Below, piece after piece: positions 29,958-41,800 of a DNA stretch of 64,000 nt. The stretch lies in NCBI GenBank assembly GCA_002633005.1, contig NMRA01000119.1:502578-566577 (forward strand). The letters are read 5' to 3'. Position 1 is the stretch's first letter; each line of letters starts with the position of its first letter. Under the pieces are notes generated by a model. That model had not been told where the DNA came from and searched no databases. It saw nothing but the letters and a program-made list of their open reading frames with translations. The position numbers and the translations under genes are program-made. This stretch comes from Phoronis australis (lineage: Eukaryota > Phoronida > Phoronidae).

Positions 29958-30596
29958 ATGATTTATTACAATGCCACATGTTCACCTGCTCTACTGGAGT
30001 TTCTGTCGTACGTAGAAACCCATTTTCCATTAATTGTAATTTGACATCCTGGGAGCAGTTGGACATTTACATATTAACTAATTGCAGGATAAAAAAAAAA
30101 CAGTGCAGGTGGTCTGATGTCATTTGACCACAATTGCAGGATACTGAAAGATAGTTTTTTTTTTGAACGTCATGACGTCATTGAGGTGTGAGTTGTTTCT
30201 CAAACACCTGATGCTACACAAAGACTTGGTTGAAATCCAACTGTCAGTCATTCTGTATTGGCAGTCATGTAGGTGGCAGATCAAGGCTAAGGATACTGCA
30301 AAGCTAATTCAACTCCTTATGTAATTACAATACTGTATTCTTTGCAACAGAAAATCCATGTATAATTGGTTTGTGTTTCTGTCTGAATGTCCCTGTCTAC
30401 TTAGCGGCGTCTGCATAACAAATGATTTAATATTTGAATTCTCACAAATTCGCTATCACCTTGTTTTTCAAACTTGTCACAGATGAGCCAAGCCCAGTGC
30501 TTCATGATTTTAATATGTTTCCAGGTCAAATCAGAATGTGGAGAACATCAAATCTAGTTCTTATTCAGTTGAAATACGTACTGTCTATCCCCTTAA

Positions 30597-30753
30597 CATA
30601 GGCAGATCCAGGAGGATTAAGGGAGTCAGGAACACCTTTTCCTCTAGTCTTTAATGATATCAAGTCTTGAATTTTCAAATTATTGACTTGGACCCCAATT
30701 TTAAAAGAATCCTTGATCCGACCTTCCTTTTGAAAATCCTGGATCTGCCATTG
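30597..30753. mobile_element. MITE with CANNGGCAGATCCAGG ends
   Basis: CATAGGCAGATCCAGGA at the left and TCCTGGATCTGCCATTG at the right are inverted repeats, 157 bp in all. Interior is inverted-repetitive too (AAGTCTTGAATTTTCAAAT and GACTTGGACCCCAATTT-like blocks). No clean target duplication (CTTAA versus ATCAA). Confidence 0.65.
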
Positions 30754-31131
30754 ATCAATATGGATTGTCTTTGTAAATATGTGGAATTTTGTTGTTGCTT
30801 GGGAAGTTTTGCATTGATTTGTTTTCATGAGAGGGTAAAAGCCATTTTCTGACATAGCAGCGACATGATGAAATATGCCTTGTCGCTAGGCAGCGTTTTT
30901 CATTCTCATATCAATTTTAACTCTTTCGCTGCCATTAGCACACTGTTCAACGACTTGCCTGTTTGGGCACTTTTTTGTTCTTGATGCTAAATTACATGGG
31001 AACTAACTACAGTTTTGACATTATCAGATGACAGTTTTACCAAATTCCCAACGAAAGACATGTTTTTCTTCTGACTGCAATTCTATGGGGAATGTTTTAA
31101 ATTTGGTGCTGTTATTATTGTTTGATTTAGT

Positions 31132-31380
31132 AATGGGAGACTTTCAAATAGAAGCTTGGGAACTGGTGAGGTGTAACCGGATACCAATGACCTCTAGTGG
31201 AGGAGGAGGCCGTTTTATAACTTTTGTTTAGAACACATTCCCTGTAATCATATAAACTGTAAAATGGTCTTTTCACAAAGTCAAACTGTTCCCCTATGCC
31301 ACCCACTGTGAAGACAACGTAACTGTTGGTTCTGCTAGGTGGCGATATGACCAACCATTCCTACCTGAAAGTCTCCCATT
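31132..31380. mobile_element. MITE with AATGGGAGACTTTC ends, copy 1
   Basis: AATGGGAGACTTTC at the left is exactly complemented by GAAAGTCTCCCATT at the right. A second copy is at 55641-55905; they share the internal phrase GGTCTTTTCACAAAGTCAAA and CCAATGRCCTCTAG. 249 bp, non-coding. Confidence 0.75.
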
Positions 31381-31429
31381 GCAACAGTCATACTTAAATG
31401 ATAATGACATATCTAGGCTAGTGAAATTG

Positions 31430-31960
31430 TTACTTGGCGGAATTCTTCGCAATTTTGGTCCGATTTTTACGAAATTTTCACACGACGTGTAGATCAGAAA
31501 GTCCTGGAAGCCTATTGTTTTTGGTCATGATCGGATACAAAAGGGCGGACGTGGCGGCCATTTTGTATCCGATTTCACAGTCAAGTACTCGTAGAGGCCG
31601 CATTTTTCGACCTACATGGCTGAAAATCGGTACGAATATACTAGAACGCATGTGCTACAATTGTGCAGAAAATCGTTGACTTCCGGTTAAAGATGGCGGA
31701 AATATTGGACGTGGCGCATGCGCACCCCGAAATAGGGCTAAAAACGTTTTCTCCTGTAGAGGGCGCAATTGCAAACCAATCACTTTCAAACTGGTCACGT
31801 GTTCGTTGAGTTTAATAAGCTTTTATAAAAAATTATTGAACCGGAAGTCACCTTCAAGATGGCGGCTGTGGGGCATGTTCACACGGTTTCAATCGCTCTG
31901 CTGTCGCATTTTTTATGGGAAGAGCAAATGACGTGAATTTTTGCATGTGGATTCCTTGAA
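31430..31960. repeat. Probable repeat carrying YY1- and ETS-like motifs
   Basis: GGCGGCCATTTTG near 31552, ACTTCCGGTTAAAGATGGCGG near 31681, and ACCGGAAGTCACC followed by TTCAAGATGGCGGC near 31838-31866. The region is one kind of wordy, phrase-repeating sequence (several copies of 'lower-case' AAATCGGTACGAA-type phrases), so it is probably part of an interspersed family, though I see only this copy. Confidence 0.35.
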
Positions 31961-32084
31961 GTATGGCCTTTCAAAAAGTCTGCGAGAGCGTATTTCTCAG
32001 ACTTACCGTTTTCGAGTTATTTGACTTTGAATTTCAAAAAAAACCGGCAAATTTTCAATTTTCTCGAAAAATTTTTGGATTTTT

Positions 32085-33120
32085 GCCAAACTATCACATT
32101 AGATAGAGATTTGAACGGGCTTTCAGAGGATACTTTCCATTTTGCGCTACGACGTCTACTTTTTGAATTATTCGAGATTTTCGGATACCGTTGTCCCTAT
32201 GCAACGCGCAGGTGGCTGGCTTTCAGTTCACTTTGTTTTGGTTATGCCTAGTTGACCCAGACTGACCCAGCCAGCACTGTCCTACTTTAAAGCATGGCTC
32301 GTCCGTCACGTTGCGCCATCTATTGTTCTTTATTGTAGTTGATTGTGTGCTCTCTATTTGATTTTTTGCTAGTCACATGAATGTTATCGTGTTTGACAAA
32401 CTACCACTTTAGATAGAGTTTTGAACGGGCTTTCAGATGATAATTTCCATTTTGCGCTACGACGTCTACTTTTTGAATTATTTGAGATTTTCGGATACCG
32501 TTGTCCTTCGGTCACAGCCAGCTGGCTGGCTTTCAGTTCACTTTGTTTTGATTATGCCTAGTTGACCCAGACTGACCCAGCCAGCACTGTTCTACTGTAG
32601 ACTGGACCGTCATGTGGCGCCATCTATCGTTCTTTATTGTAGTTGATTGTATGCTCTCTATTTGATTTCGTCGCTAGTCACATGAACGTTATCGTGTTTG
32701 CCAAACTACCATTTTAGATAGAGTTTTGAACGGGCTTTCAGATGATAATTTCCATTTTGCGCTACGACGTCTACTTTTTGAATTATTCGAGATTTTCCGA
32801 TACCGTTGGTCCTTCGGTCACGTATGCACTCAGCTGGCTGGCTTTCAGTTCACTTTGTTTTGGTTATGTCTGCACAAGTTAACAGAGAGTTGTGACCCCG
32901 ACTGACCCAGGTAGCACTGTCGTACTGTAGACTGGAATTCCAGGCGAAATACTATTGTAAACATAACTTCACTTTGCAGACTGTCACATAGTGCCACCTA
33001 TTTTGGATTGCGGGAACAAAGTATGGCTCGTCCGTCATGTTGCGCTATCTATTGTTCTTTATTGTAGTTCATTATATGCTCTCTATTTTCTTCGCTAGTC
33101 ACATGAATGTTACCGTGTTA
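32085..33120. repeat. Tandem repeat of about 305 bp, three copies
   Basis: Units begin at 32085, 32395 and 32700 with GMCAAACTAYCA..TTAGATAGAG, and share TTTTGAACGGGCTTTCAGA, GCGCTACGACGTCTACTTTT, TTGACCCAGACTGACCCAGC and CACATGAAYGTTAYCGTGTT. Units 1 and 2 are closely similar; unit 3 is longer because of an insertion of about 100 bp near 32930-33020. No coding frame is conserved between units. Confidence 0.9.
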
Positions 33121-34574
33121 TTCATTATTGCCGCCTTGATCGTCATGATTGTCGTCGTCCTCCCCATTGTCGTCTTTCGATTAATTCCGCCAAGTGTCGC
33201 TCCTCCGAGCGCTCTCGTTTCCAGAGCAACGCAAAATGACAAACTCTCCAGAGATATTGCTGAGAGGTTATGAATGTGTGCATTGGTCTTGTGTGACACC
33301 AATAGATAGCTATAAAGTATGTAAAGTAATTGTTCTTAGACTGACTAACCTGTCTGAATTGATTCACTAATTAATGATCGTGGTTTAGCCGCGATGCTGG
33401 AGAAAACCTATTAGATAATTTCTCTTGTAAGGCATGAATTTTGAAAATTCAAAGATGGCTACTATTTACTTTTTATTTTAAAAATACTCATGTTGGTTGT
33501 TTCCCTAACTTATTGTTCATTCTTGACTTTGAAGCGCCATATGCTAAACAGTCGTGTTGGTTTACGACCACAGTTATCTCATCCAGCATGTTCAGCCTAG
33601 CCCATGAATAGCGACTAGCTCACTTCATTCTGTGACGGTGTTATCAAGCCTTTGATGTGCCGAGGATTTCGCTGGATACTCTGGTGCAAACAGTGCAGAC
33701 TTTCTCGTTCACTAGCGTGCAAATCCTGTTAGCTTAAAATTTGCCCAATGTGTGTGTTGAAATGTAATTATTCAATGCTAACAGTTGCTAAATCACATGC
33801 AGAATTAGTCGTTCAGTAAGCAGCATTGGTTCTTAAACAATTGTCTTTCTGCACTTATTCATTGCACAGAAATTGTTATTCAACCAACACCCAACAATTT
33901 TAGAAAAAAATGGCTAAAATTGCCCTTTTCCATTTTCAAGGTTTTCTACCACCTGTAGTTAGTGTGTACAATTTCTCAAAACATTGCCAGGTGTTAGCTG
34001 TAGTATAGATCTTGAACATTTGGTGCTATTAAAATCAAATTTCCCTTGTAGGCCTTATTGTGTCCTAAATTGGTGAGCTTTTGCAAAGTTTCATTTTCAT
34101 TGTCTGAACTTGTGTACTTTTGGTACTTCGCGATTTTTTTTAAGCGGCAGTTATGGGTTTTCAAGGGAAGAAGGAAGTTGTCATTTGTAGTTTGACAGCT
34201 ACATTGGCATTTATCACAGATTGTTATACGCACAGAGTAACTGTGAATAGGTGTGTTAGGTCTGTCATTTTTAAGATTTTTTTGCTGCCAAGGAAGTTGA
34301 AAGAGATTGAGTTTACTTGCACAGGTGTTGCCCTTTTTGGTAATTAAAAGGAGCATTTTTTCAAAGTAATCAAGGTTTGACTGAGGTCACTGACCTTTAT
34401 AGAATTGATCTTATCTTGTTGCTCTCTCTTTTCAAAAAGATCTCTGGGTTCAGTAGGAACAGTCCGATATTTCTCCAGACCTGAAGCTGATAAAATTTCA
34501 TGTCACGCTGTGATGTGAAATTTATGTGCTTGGTCCCCATGGCAGCAATAACGAACTGTCAGTTCTTTTGTAGT

Positions 34575-35578
34575 CATAGGCGGATTTAGGGGGGGGCAGG
34601 CCCCCCCCCCTTGGCTGCCGCAAAAAAAATAAAACAGCAAGAGCATAGGGAAATGTTGAGTTTATTAATTAACCCCGGCAATTAAAATTATACGGCTGAA
34701 ACAAGATGTAAATGTGTGGTTTTAGTGTTTGGGGGGGGGGTCTCAGATCCAATTTCAAGTGTCAAATTCGGAACACAGCGCATTTGTAACGGAACTATGG
34801 CTAAGTATAGGCTCTCCTGCGATATCCCAGGCGAGCGGCAGTGGCGCTGCTCACTACGACTCTGTTTCCGTCGTCTGCTCCACTGTGCAATGAAAAAAAT
34901 TTACTTCATTTTTTAAAGAAAATGGAATCTGAGTGACGATGAAAAAACAGAAGCTGCTGCTAAGATGTGAATTTTAATTGAAGCCTTAGTTAATCACTCA
35001 GAAGCTCATAATCCTCTCTTTGTCAAACCTTAACTTAAGACGATTTCCAAAGCAATCCTGTCATTATTGCCAACACGAAAAACACGGATTTGGTCTTTTG
35101 GGCATTTGAAGACTATTTTAAATACAACAAATTTGTTAAGAAGCGATTGCACAAAATATAAAACGTGTAATAAGCATTACAAAAAGAAGTAGGTTTCATG
35201 CGCAAACGCTGTGGACTATAAACAAGTAGGTCTCTCAGTATCCTGTTACGAGTGGAATCGTGGTGATGCAGTGGTAAAGCACGCGCGCTCTATCCGTCAA
35301 GTTGTGAGTTCGAGTCTGTGGTACTTGCATTTTTTCCTGTTTGACACGTTCTCCATGTTTTTTTGTTTTTTTTTTGGCCTTCTTTTCTTGGATAATACTT
35401 CAGGAATCAAGGAAAATGCTTGATTTTTAGAGGAAAAAAAACGAAAAATTTCACAGCGGGAAGGGGGTTTGCCTCCCCCCATTCGGTGCTATGCGCATCT
35501 ACAATCGTGGTTTGCACGAATGCTTACAGCCGGACGAAATGTTGGGTCCCCCCTTGTGATATCCTAGATCCGCCACTG
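34575..35578. mobile_element. 1-kb element with CAYWGGCGGAT ends and 5-bp TSD
   Basis: Left end CATAGGCGGATTTAGG and right end (minus strand) CAGTGGCGGATCTAGG are inverted repeats. The 5-mer GTAGT abuts both (34570-34574 and 35579-35583). G-runs and C-runs lie just inside each end. No transposase. Ends resemble the shorter element at 30597. Confidence 0.7.
35250..35335 (+). other. tRNA-derived SINE-like segment
   Basis: TGATGCAGTGGTAAAGC resembles a pol III A box and GAGTTCGAGTC a B box, about 40 bp apart as in a tRNA. The T-arm would pair badly (two good pairs), so this is not a working tRNA gene; a tRNA-derived SINE head is more likely. A T-rich tract follows. It lies inside the element at 34575-35578. 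Confidence 0.45.
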
Positions 35579-38500
35579 GTAGTCCTGAAATCACGTCTGA
35601 TTTCACTAAGTAACAAATTTTGAGACCAATTTCGCAACTGTAAGTTGTTTAAATCAAAACTTGTTTTTGACAGAAAGCACAAATTAAATACCATTTTAAG
35701 ATCCGATGTCATGGCTTTCCAAATTTTCCTGGTATTTCAGTTAGTGTTCAAACTCATGGGTAAACTTTGAGGATTCTATAAAATCCCAATCGCCCATTTT
35801 GGGCAGTCTTGGATGTTGTAACCATTGGCTGATCTTAGCATTTCCAGAAGACAGCATTCATTTCAAAGGGGTTTTCAGTTTTGTGACTAGTGATGTCTAT
35901 ACTGGGCTGGTCTACCTCTCGATAATCATTATACCTGTTGACTGACAGGCCTGGCTTACTTTTCATGTACTACCTGCTTTGCAACACCATTGGATCTACA
36001 TGATACCTGTTCACTGGCAAACCAGGTTTACGTTCCATGCACTACAGGTTGTGCAACATATATATATAGTACGAGTCGCATGGACCAGTTGATTTTGTTC
36101 ATACTGGAGATAAGAGAGATGCTTTCACTGTGAATAGTCATTTTCTGATACAGTGGTGACATGTTGAAATTTGCTGTCGCTAGAGTATATTGTTTGGAAA
36201 TATGTAACACCACGTACACTTTACATTAAAATTGGACAGAAAATTTTTAGACAATGGAATTTTATTGTGTTTCAATTAATTTGTTTTCACGCTGTGGTAT
36301 TGCTGTAGTGTGAAGTGTTCAACTGATCCAGGTAAAAAATTTGCAGTAACTGAACAAAAGAAATTGTTTTGTCTTCGTCAATTCTGTCCATCTTGAACAC
36401 CAGAAAGTGGGTCAAATTAAAGTCGCTGAAATTGTGGTACAGATACAAGGATAAGAGCTCTTATCAAATGTTTCCAATTTTTCTTTGTTTTCAGGCCTAA
36501 GTCGGAAAACCACTTGGAATGTTTCAAATCTTTATTTCGCAAATGAAATACATTTTCCAGTTTGTCATTGCTATCTAATGCCCTTAAGTGGGCTCTAAGT
36601 TCAGTACAATAGTTAGTTGTATGATACATCTATTAACACTACATTCCTCTTGCCCGCAAGAGTTTTTCAAACATTAATACAATGCTCTGCATAATACAAA
36701 TTAGAAATTATTTAACAATTTAGATCTATCAAAACATTGTTATAAATTCTGGCCAGCAGAATGTTTAACTTTACATATCGGGTAAATTTGCAACACTGAT
36801 CTAAATAAAATGCTTCCCTGTGTCTTTACTACAGGTTTTTGTCCATTGTATTAATCTTTTCATTGCAGTTTCTACCATGTACAAATGACAGGTTCAAGTG
36901 AAAAAAAACATGATGTGTTTTGCAGGGAAGGTTTCGTATGTTACACAACTGTCTAATTCCAGGTATTGCGTAAAGTAAAGGTAATTTTCTTGTTTACCAT
37001 CTTTTCTGTCATTTCCATTACCTAGGGATAATGCTAACTCAAAACCTCCGCACAAAGTTGAATTGGCCACAAATGTAGATTTGGACTCAATTGGCATTCT
37101 CTTTCCTAAGTGCAATCAAGTTGTTTTTCACAGAAACTGCTTCTAGTGGATTCTTGCTGACATCAATTAGCAGTATATGTTGGTCTTCCGTTATGATTCA
37201 CTTCCTAATTGCCGCCTCCTTTGTAGAACTTGACAAGGATTATGAGGATATAGGTAGTTTCCCCATACATAAGAATGTATGCAGATATTCTAGAAATTAT
37301 CTGGCTTGTTGGGAAGATTTCTGACGCAAGTGTGTAATATGATTTTGCTCCCAACAACTGGCTATAGACAAAACATACCACTTTGCATAATGGACAAATT
37401 AAAAATGAGTTTGTTTCTTGTCACACGATTAACTATAAAATATGCGCGACTTGAAATATCTTACCTTGCAATCTGCCAAAAGATTTTTTCAATAAGAGTA
37501 TTGAAACGAATTCCGTATTTTTGCAACAAAAATGAGTGAGTGTGCTCCAATGTAAAACAAAAAAAATTACCGACTTACCTACTGGTCTCAAAGTGATGGT
37601 GGTTGATTGCAACAAAACATATTTCAAGGACAACGTTATATTCAGGAAGTATAATCGTGGGTGTGATTTGTAAACACATCTTATAAGTCATGAGTGACGT
37701 AGTAACACTTCAAAAAATTCGAAAATGTCTATTTTAGAAATTAATTTTTTCTAAATTGGAAGAATTTTATGGTACTCACAAATTCCTGATCCACAGAGTG
37801 TAGATCGTGAGAAACTGGTTATTTTGTTATAGGGCAGTTGACGTTGAACATTCAACACACTGCCATTTTATGTAAAAAGTTGCATCACAACCTGGACTTT
37901 AGGCCAGTGTGCTCGAAACTCAACTCGAAACTGGCTCATGGCACATTTCGATAAACTGGCAAATTTGTACTCAAACCTTGTGAGTGATTAGTTAAATTTC
38001 GAGTAGGAATCTGAGTCAAGTCTTGAGTTTAGAAATTAGATCCTGGGTTTTGGAGAACAATGACACATTTAACCATAACTGACTTGCATATGGTTACAAA
38101 GTATCGTATACATAACTCAAAAATACAAAAGTCAGAAAATCATTGGCCAATATGACAGAGAATGCTATAACTAATAACTTACAAGTTAAGGTTCTCTGAC
38201 CAGCAGAGTACAATACAAATTTTTCTATTATTACTTCAATAAAACATGTTTTTAATAAACGACACAATATCCAGAAAAATGCTCTAAACTGTTCGTTAAA
38301 CTTATCAAACTTGTATTCTCGCCAAAGGTGCCCCGCTTCAACTTGTCATCTACGCATCAGATCTACCCAAACTCCACAGCCAGCTGGGGGTAAGGGTTGA
38401 TTAAAATACAAGTACAAAATTAATGTGTCTAAACTTCCTCAATCCTCCAGATAGTCTGAGGGGCTCATTTCCCAAGGGTGGTACGACTCAAAAATATTGG

Positions 38501-38846
38501 TACTCTTCTTATGTTCAAGCAAGAACAGTACTAAACACACTGTGGTGAAAACTTGCATGTTGAAGAAGCAGCAATGACTGAGAAGGTCTATTTTGGAGCA
38601 ACCTGTTTCACAGCTCAGGTAGCTTCATCAAAAATAGATGAATAGTTCGGCCAATTTATCTTGTTCTTTTTGTTTGCAGTAACGTTCCTACAGTCTCCAC
38701 ATGCAATGCTACTATCTATTCTGAGGACTGATGAAGATTTTTGAATCGTACCATCCCTGATTTTCCCCGTCTTCGTAGTCCTGTAATTATTGATAATTCA
38801 TGGCAATATGCCATACTTGTTAATCAGCTTTGTGTAAGTTGACAAC

Positions 38847-38887
38847 TTACAGTTTCTGTGTTGAAACAGACAGGGTCGACATTGAAC
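38847..38887 (-). CDS. NPAS4: NPAS4-like exon 10 (probable last)
   Basis: Acceptor TTTCGTTTTCAG, then in phase [12 protein letters not shown] and TAA at 38849-38847. The acceptor is strong; the short tail has no family support, so the alternative end at 39107 by intron retention stays possible. Confidence 0.5.
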
Positions 38888-41800
38888 CTGAAAACGAAAC
38901 ACAAGATTTAAGAAACATACATCTGTAATGTCACATGGAGAGAGATCATTACTACCTAGTATGCACTTAATTGGTCTTACATTTTGTTTCGTGCTTAAAA
39001 CATCATCAGCTCAGATTGCCTCAGATCATAACAGTCAAGAGTTGAAATTAAGCAAAACTCAATAGCAAAATATTAGTGTGCTTTTGGCCAGAGTAAAGTG
39101 TAACCTTCACCCCCTTGTTTTCTTGTTTGAAGAGAAGAAATTGAACAATAACGAGGTGAAATTCACAAACACTATATTACCTTGACTAGAATTATTTGTC
39201 CCCTGCATGAAGATTTGCTCGCAGTCATCTTCCTCTATTTGGAGAGATTCGTCCATCAGGGAAGGAATGTTTGAAGACACGTCTACAAACGTGAACTCTC
39301 CAGTTACACTCGCTCCAGTGTTGCAGCTGGCACTTAAGGGCATGGGTGTGATACTACCCAGAAACTCGGACTCTGCACTTAATGTCCTCACGACTGACTG
39401 TTGGCATGGAGAAAGCCTGCACGCCTCTTCGCTTTTGACTGCCTGCTCGAAAGCATAGTTTCGCTCAAAGGAGGCAAAAAACCTGTCCAAAATCTCAATG
39501 TCAATGATTGGAAGCCTCTTGTTGAGACACTGTGGAGAACCAGCTTCACAGCTGTCACTCTCGGAGGAAACTAAAGGAGACGCCACTGGTGTTATCATTC
39601 CTGGACTTCCTTCTGGCATGGAACTTTCATTTGATTGTGGACTCATTATATTTTCAGGGATCGGGGCTTGCAACGGAAGAATGAAATTGGACTTTTGTTT
39701 GATGCTTGGTGTCTCTGGTGTGGGCGGACCATTGAATGGAATGGCTGCTTCCTGTTTTATGCTGAGTTTCATGCGGCCAATTGTTGATGAAAATGTTGGC
39801 ATGGGGGTTTGTAATGTTGCCACAGGACCACAATCCACGGGAGGTATATCCAGCTGAGAAGCCTCTAACAGAAGCTCGTCATAAAACAGATCAGAACAAA
39901 AGTTGTCACGCCGCACCCTTTTGCTCCTGGCTAAGTCTCTGTAGTTGTCTTTGAAGTCTGTTTTACACCATCTGGAGAAAGAGGATGACAACGACAGGTT
40001 GATTGGCTGGCTCTGAGACGGATAGGATGAACTTTCTGGGTTCCCATATGACTTGTCTCTGCTGGACTCATAGACCGCATACTGTCCCGTGTAGTCAGTG
40101 CTGAAACCTGGATGCTGTTGGCAAGGGCTCTGTTCATGCTGGTAGCCTTCATAGGGATATGTGGTGGGAGTCGGCGACGGCAACTGGAAGGATTGTGGGA
40201 AAAACTCGGAGTGCCTTGCCATGTTGGCCGTATAAAGAGAACACTGCATCTTGTAATAAGGTACATCTTCCTCACTGAAACATAAGAGTATTATCCATTA
40301 ACCTTTTTATTTGTTTATACATTATTGATATAAACACAAAGTCAATTGTTTTCTAGTTTTTATAAATCGTCTACAGCATGCAGAATTCATTTTGCCATAC
40401 TTTTGGCTCTCCTCATATATGATAAGTCACCATCTGTTTGTGAATTTTCTACTGGACAGAGTTTATGTGAGGTTAGCTTCCAGTTTGACATGTGTGCACC
40501 CAGCCTAAAAATAGGGGGGGTTGAATTTTTGGGAATGTGGACCTTTTAGTGGACTTTTGTCTCGTTTTCTACTTTTTTCGAACTTTTTGTTTCTCTGAGG
40601 TGGACCTTTTTGCCCAGTTCGCCAAATGGGGGGACTCCTCTGAGCCTCCCAAGCCCCCCTGGATGCGCGCATGTTTGATGTCCACTTTGACCTGATGATC
40701 AACTTATTGCAGCTTTAATGTGGCTTTACCACTTATTTCCAAGGGTTGAATTTCATAGATAACTTTTTAAGTGTTAACAGTAGGTCTGTAAAATTATATA
40801 TTTTAAAAATTCTTGATGACCTCAGAATTTTTATGAGCACAGTTTTGCCCAGAAGTCCATAATCATGTGACTGCATTTGTTTGAAAAAATCTATTTTTCC
40901 ACATAAGTTATCGTAATTTCTACATTTAACTTATCTTTGCATGACACTTCTGAATTATTTCCCTTATAGTATTAATTACAAGAGCACATTTGGGATTTTT
41001 TGACCTTTTATCCCGAGAACTCCGCTTTAAAAAATGGAAGACGTGGGATTCCTTGAAAAAATGCAAGCCTTGATTGTGACTGACCAGCTTTTGGGCTAAA
41101 AGGCCAGGTATGTTTTTTGTACCTGATAAAATGCAAAAACATAATATCCAAGTTATGCCAAAAATGTCAAGCTTGATGAAGAATCATGTTTTTACAAAAA
41201 AGTAATCATGCGATTACGAACATCTGCGCATTAGTTTCGTGCACATGATGTAATTCTGTGATCACCAAGGATTTTAAAAACATAAGAATTTTATTAATAC
41301 TTAAAAAGTTTAAGGAATTAGATATTTAGGAATGAAAATGTCCTATTCTGATAAGGAACTGCTTCCTAAAAATGAAACATTTTGCTCAAGGTTGATCTAT
41401 TAGCAAATTTTAGAAATAGACAATACTGTCCATCTCAAATTCAAGAATTAAGACAAACGATAAGCAATCGTTCACCTTTATGTTATACATTAGGGGGACA
41501 AATGAAAATGTTGCATGAACAAACATTTTTGACAATTTTAAAAACTGACAAGTCTATTACCCGACATGAACACCCAATCCAATCACGTCCCAATCTTCGG
41601 AATCGAGAAACCCCCAATTGAATTTCATTGTCCGAATATTTAGAGACTGCCCAAATTGGAAAATCCGTCTACTCAATGCTCCACTGTGCATGCATGCTTT
41701 GGTGACACTCACTCAATAACTTGGTTGATACACTCAATGACTGCCTCCTCAGGATCGCACTCAGTAGGGTACAAGTGACACAGATGCATAACGCAGTTGA

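Larger units (their letters stand above)
28951..38846. other. Intergenic region between TRMT61A and the bHLH-PAS gene
   Basis: The two genes are convergent across this region. I found no exon with support. It holds a polypyrimidine tract, several transposons and a 305-bp tandem repeat, listed separately. The 3' UTR of the bHLH-PAS gene must lie at its right end; no clear minus-strand AATAAA close to 38847 was found. Confidence 0.5.

Noticed and set aside
29726-30127. Proline-rich 133-codon frame
   Set aside because: Product of the polypyrimidine tract.
33037-33273. Hydrophobic 78-codon frame resembling membrane segments
   Set aside because: It begins inside the 305-bp repeat array, and other units do not keep the frame.
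35250-35335. Functional tRNA gene
   Set aside because: A and B boxes are tRNA-like, but the T-arm and acceptor stem do not pair.
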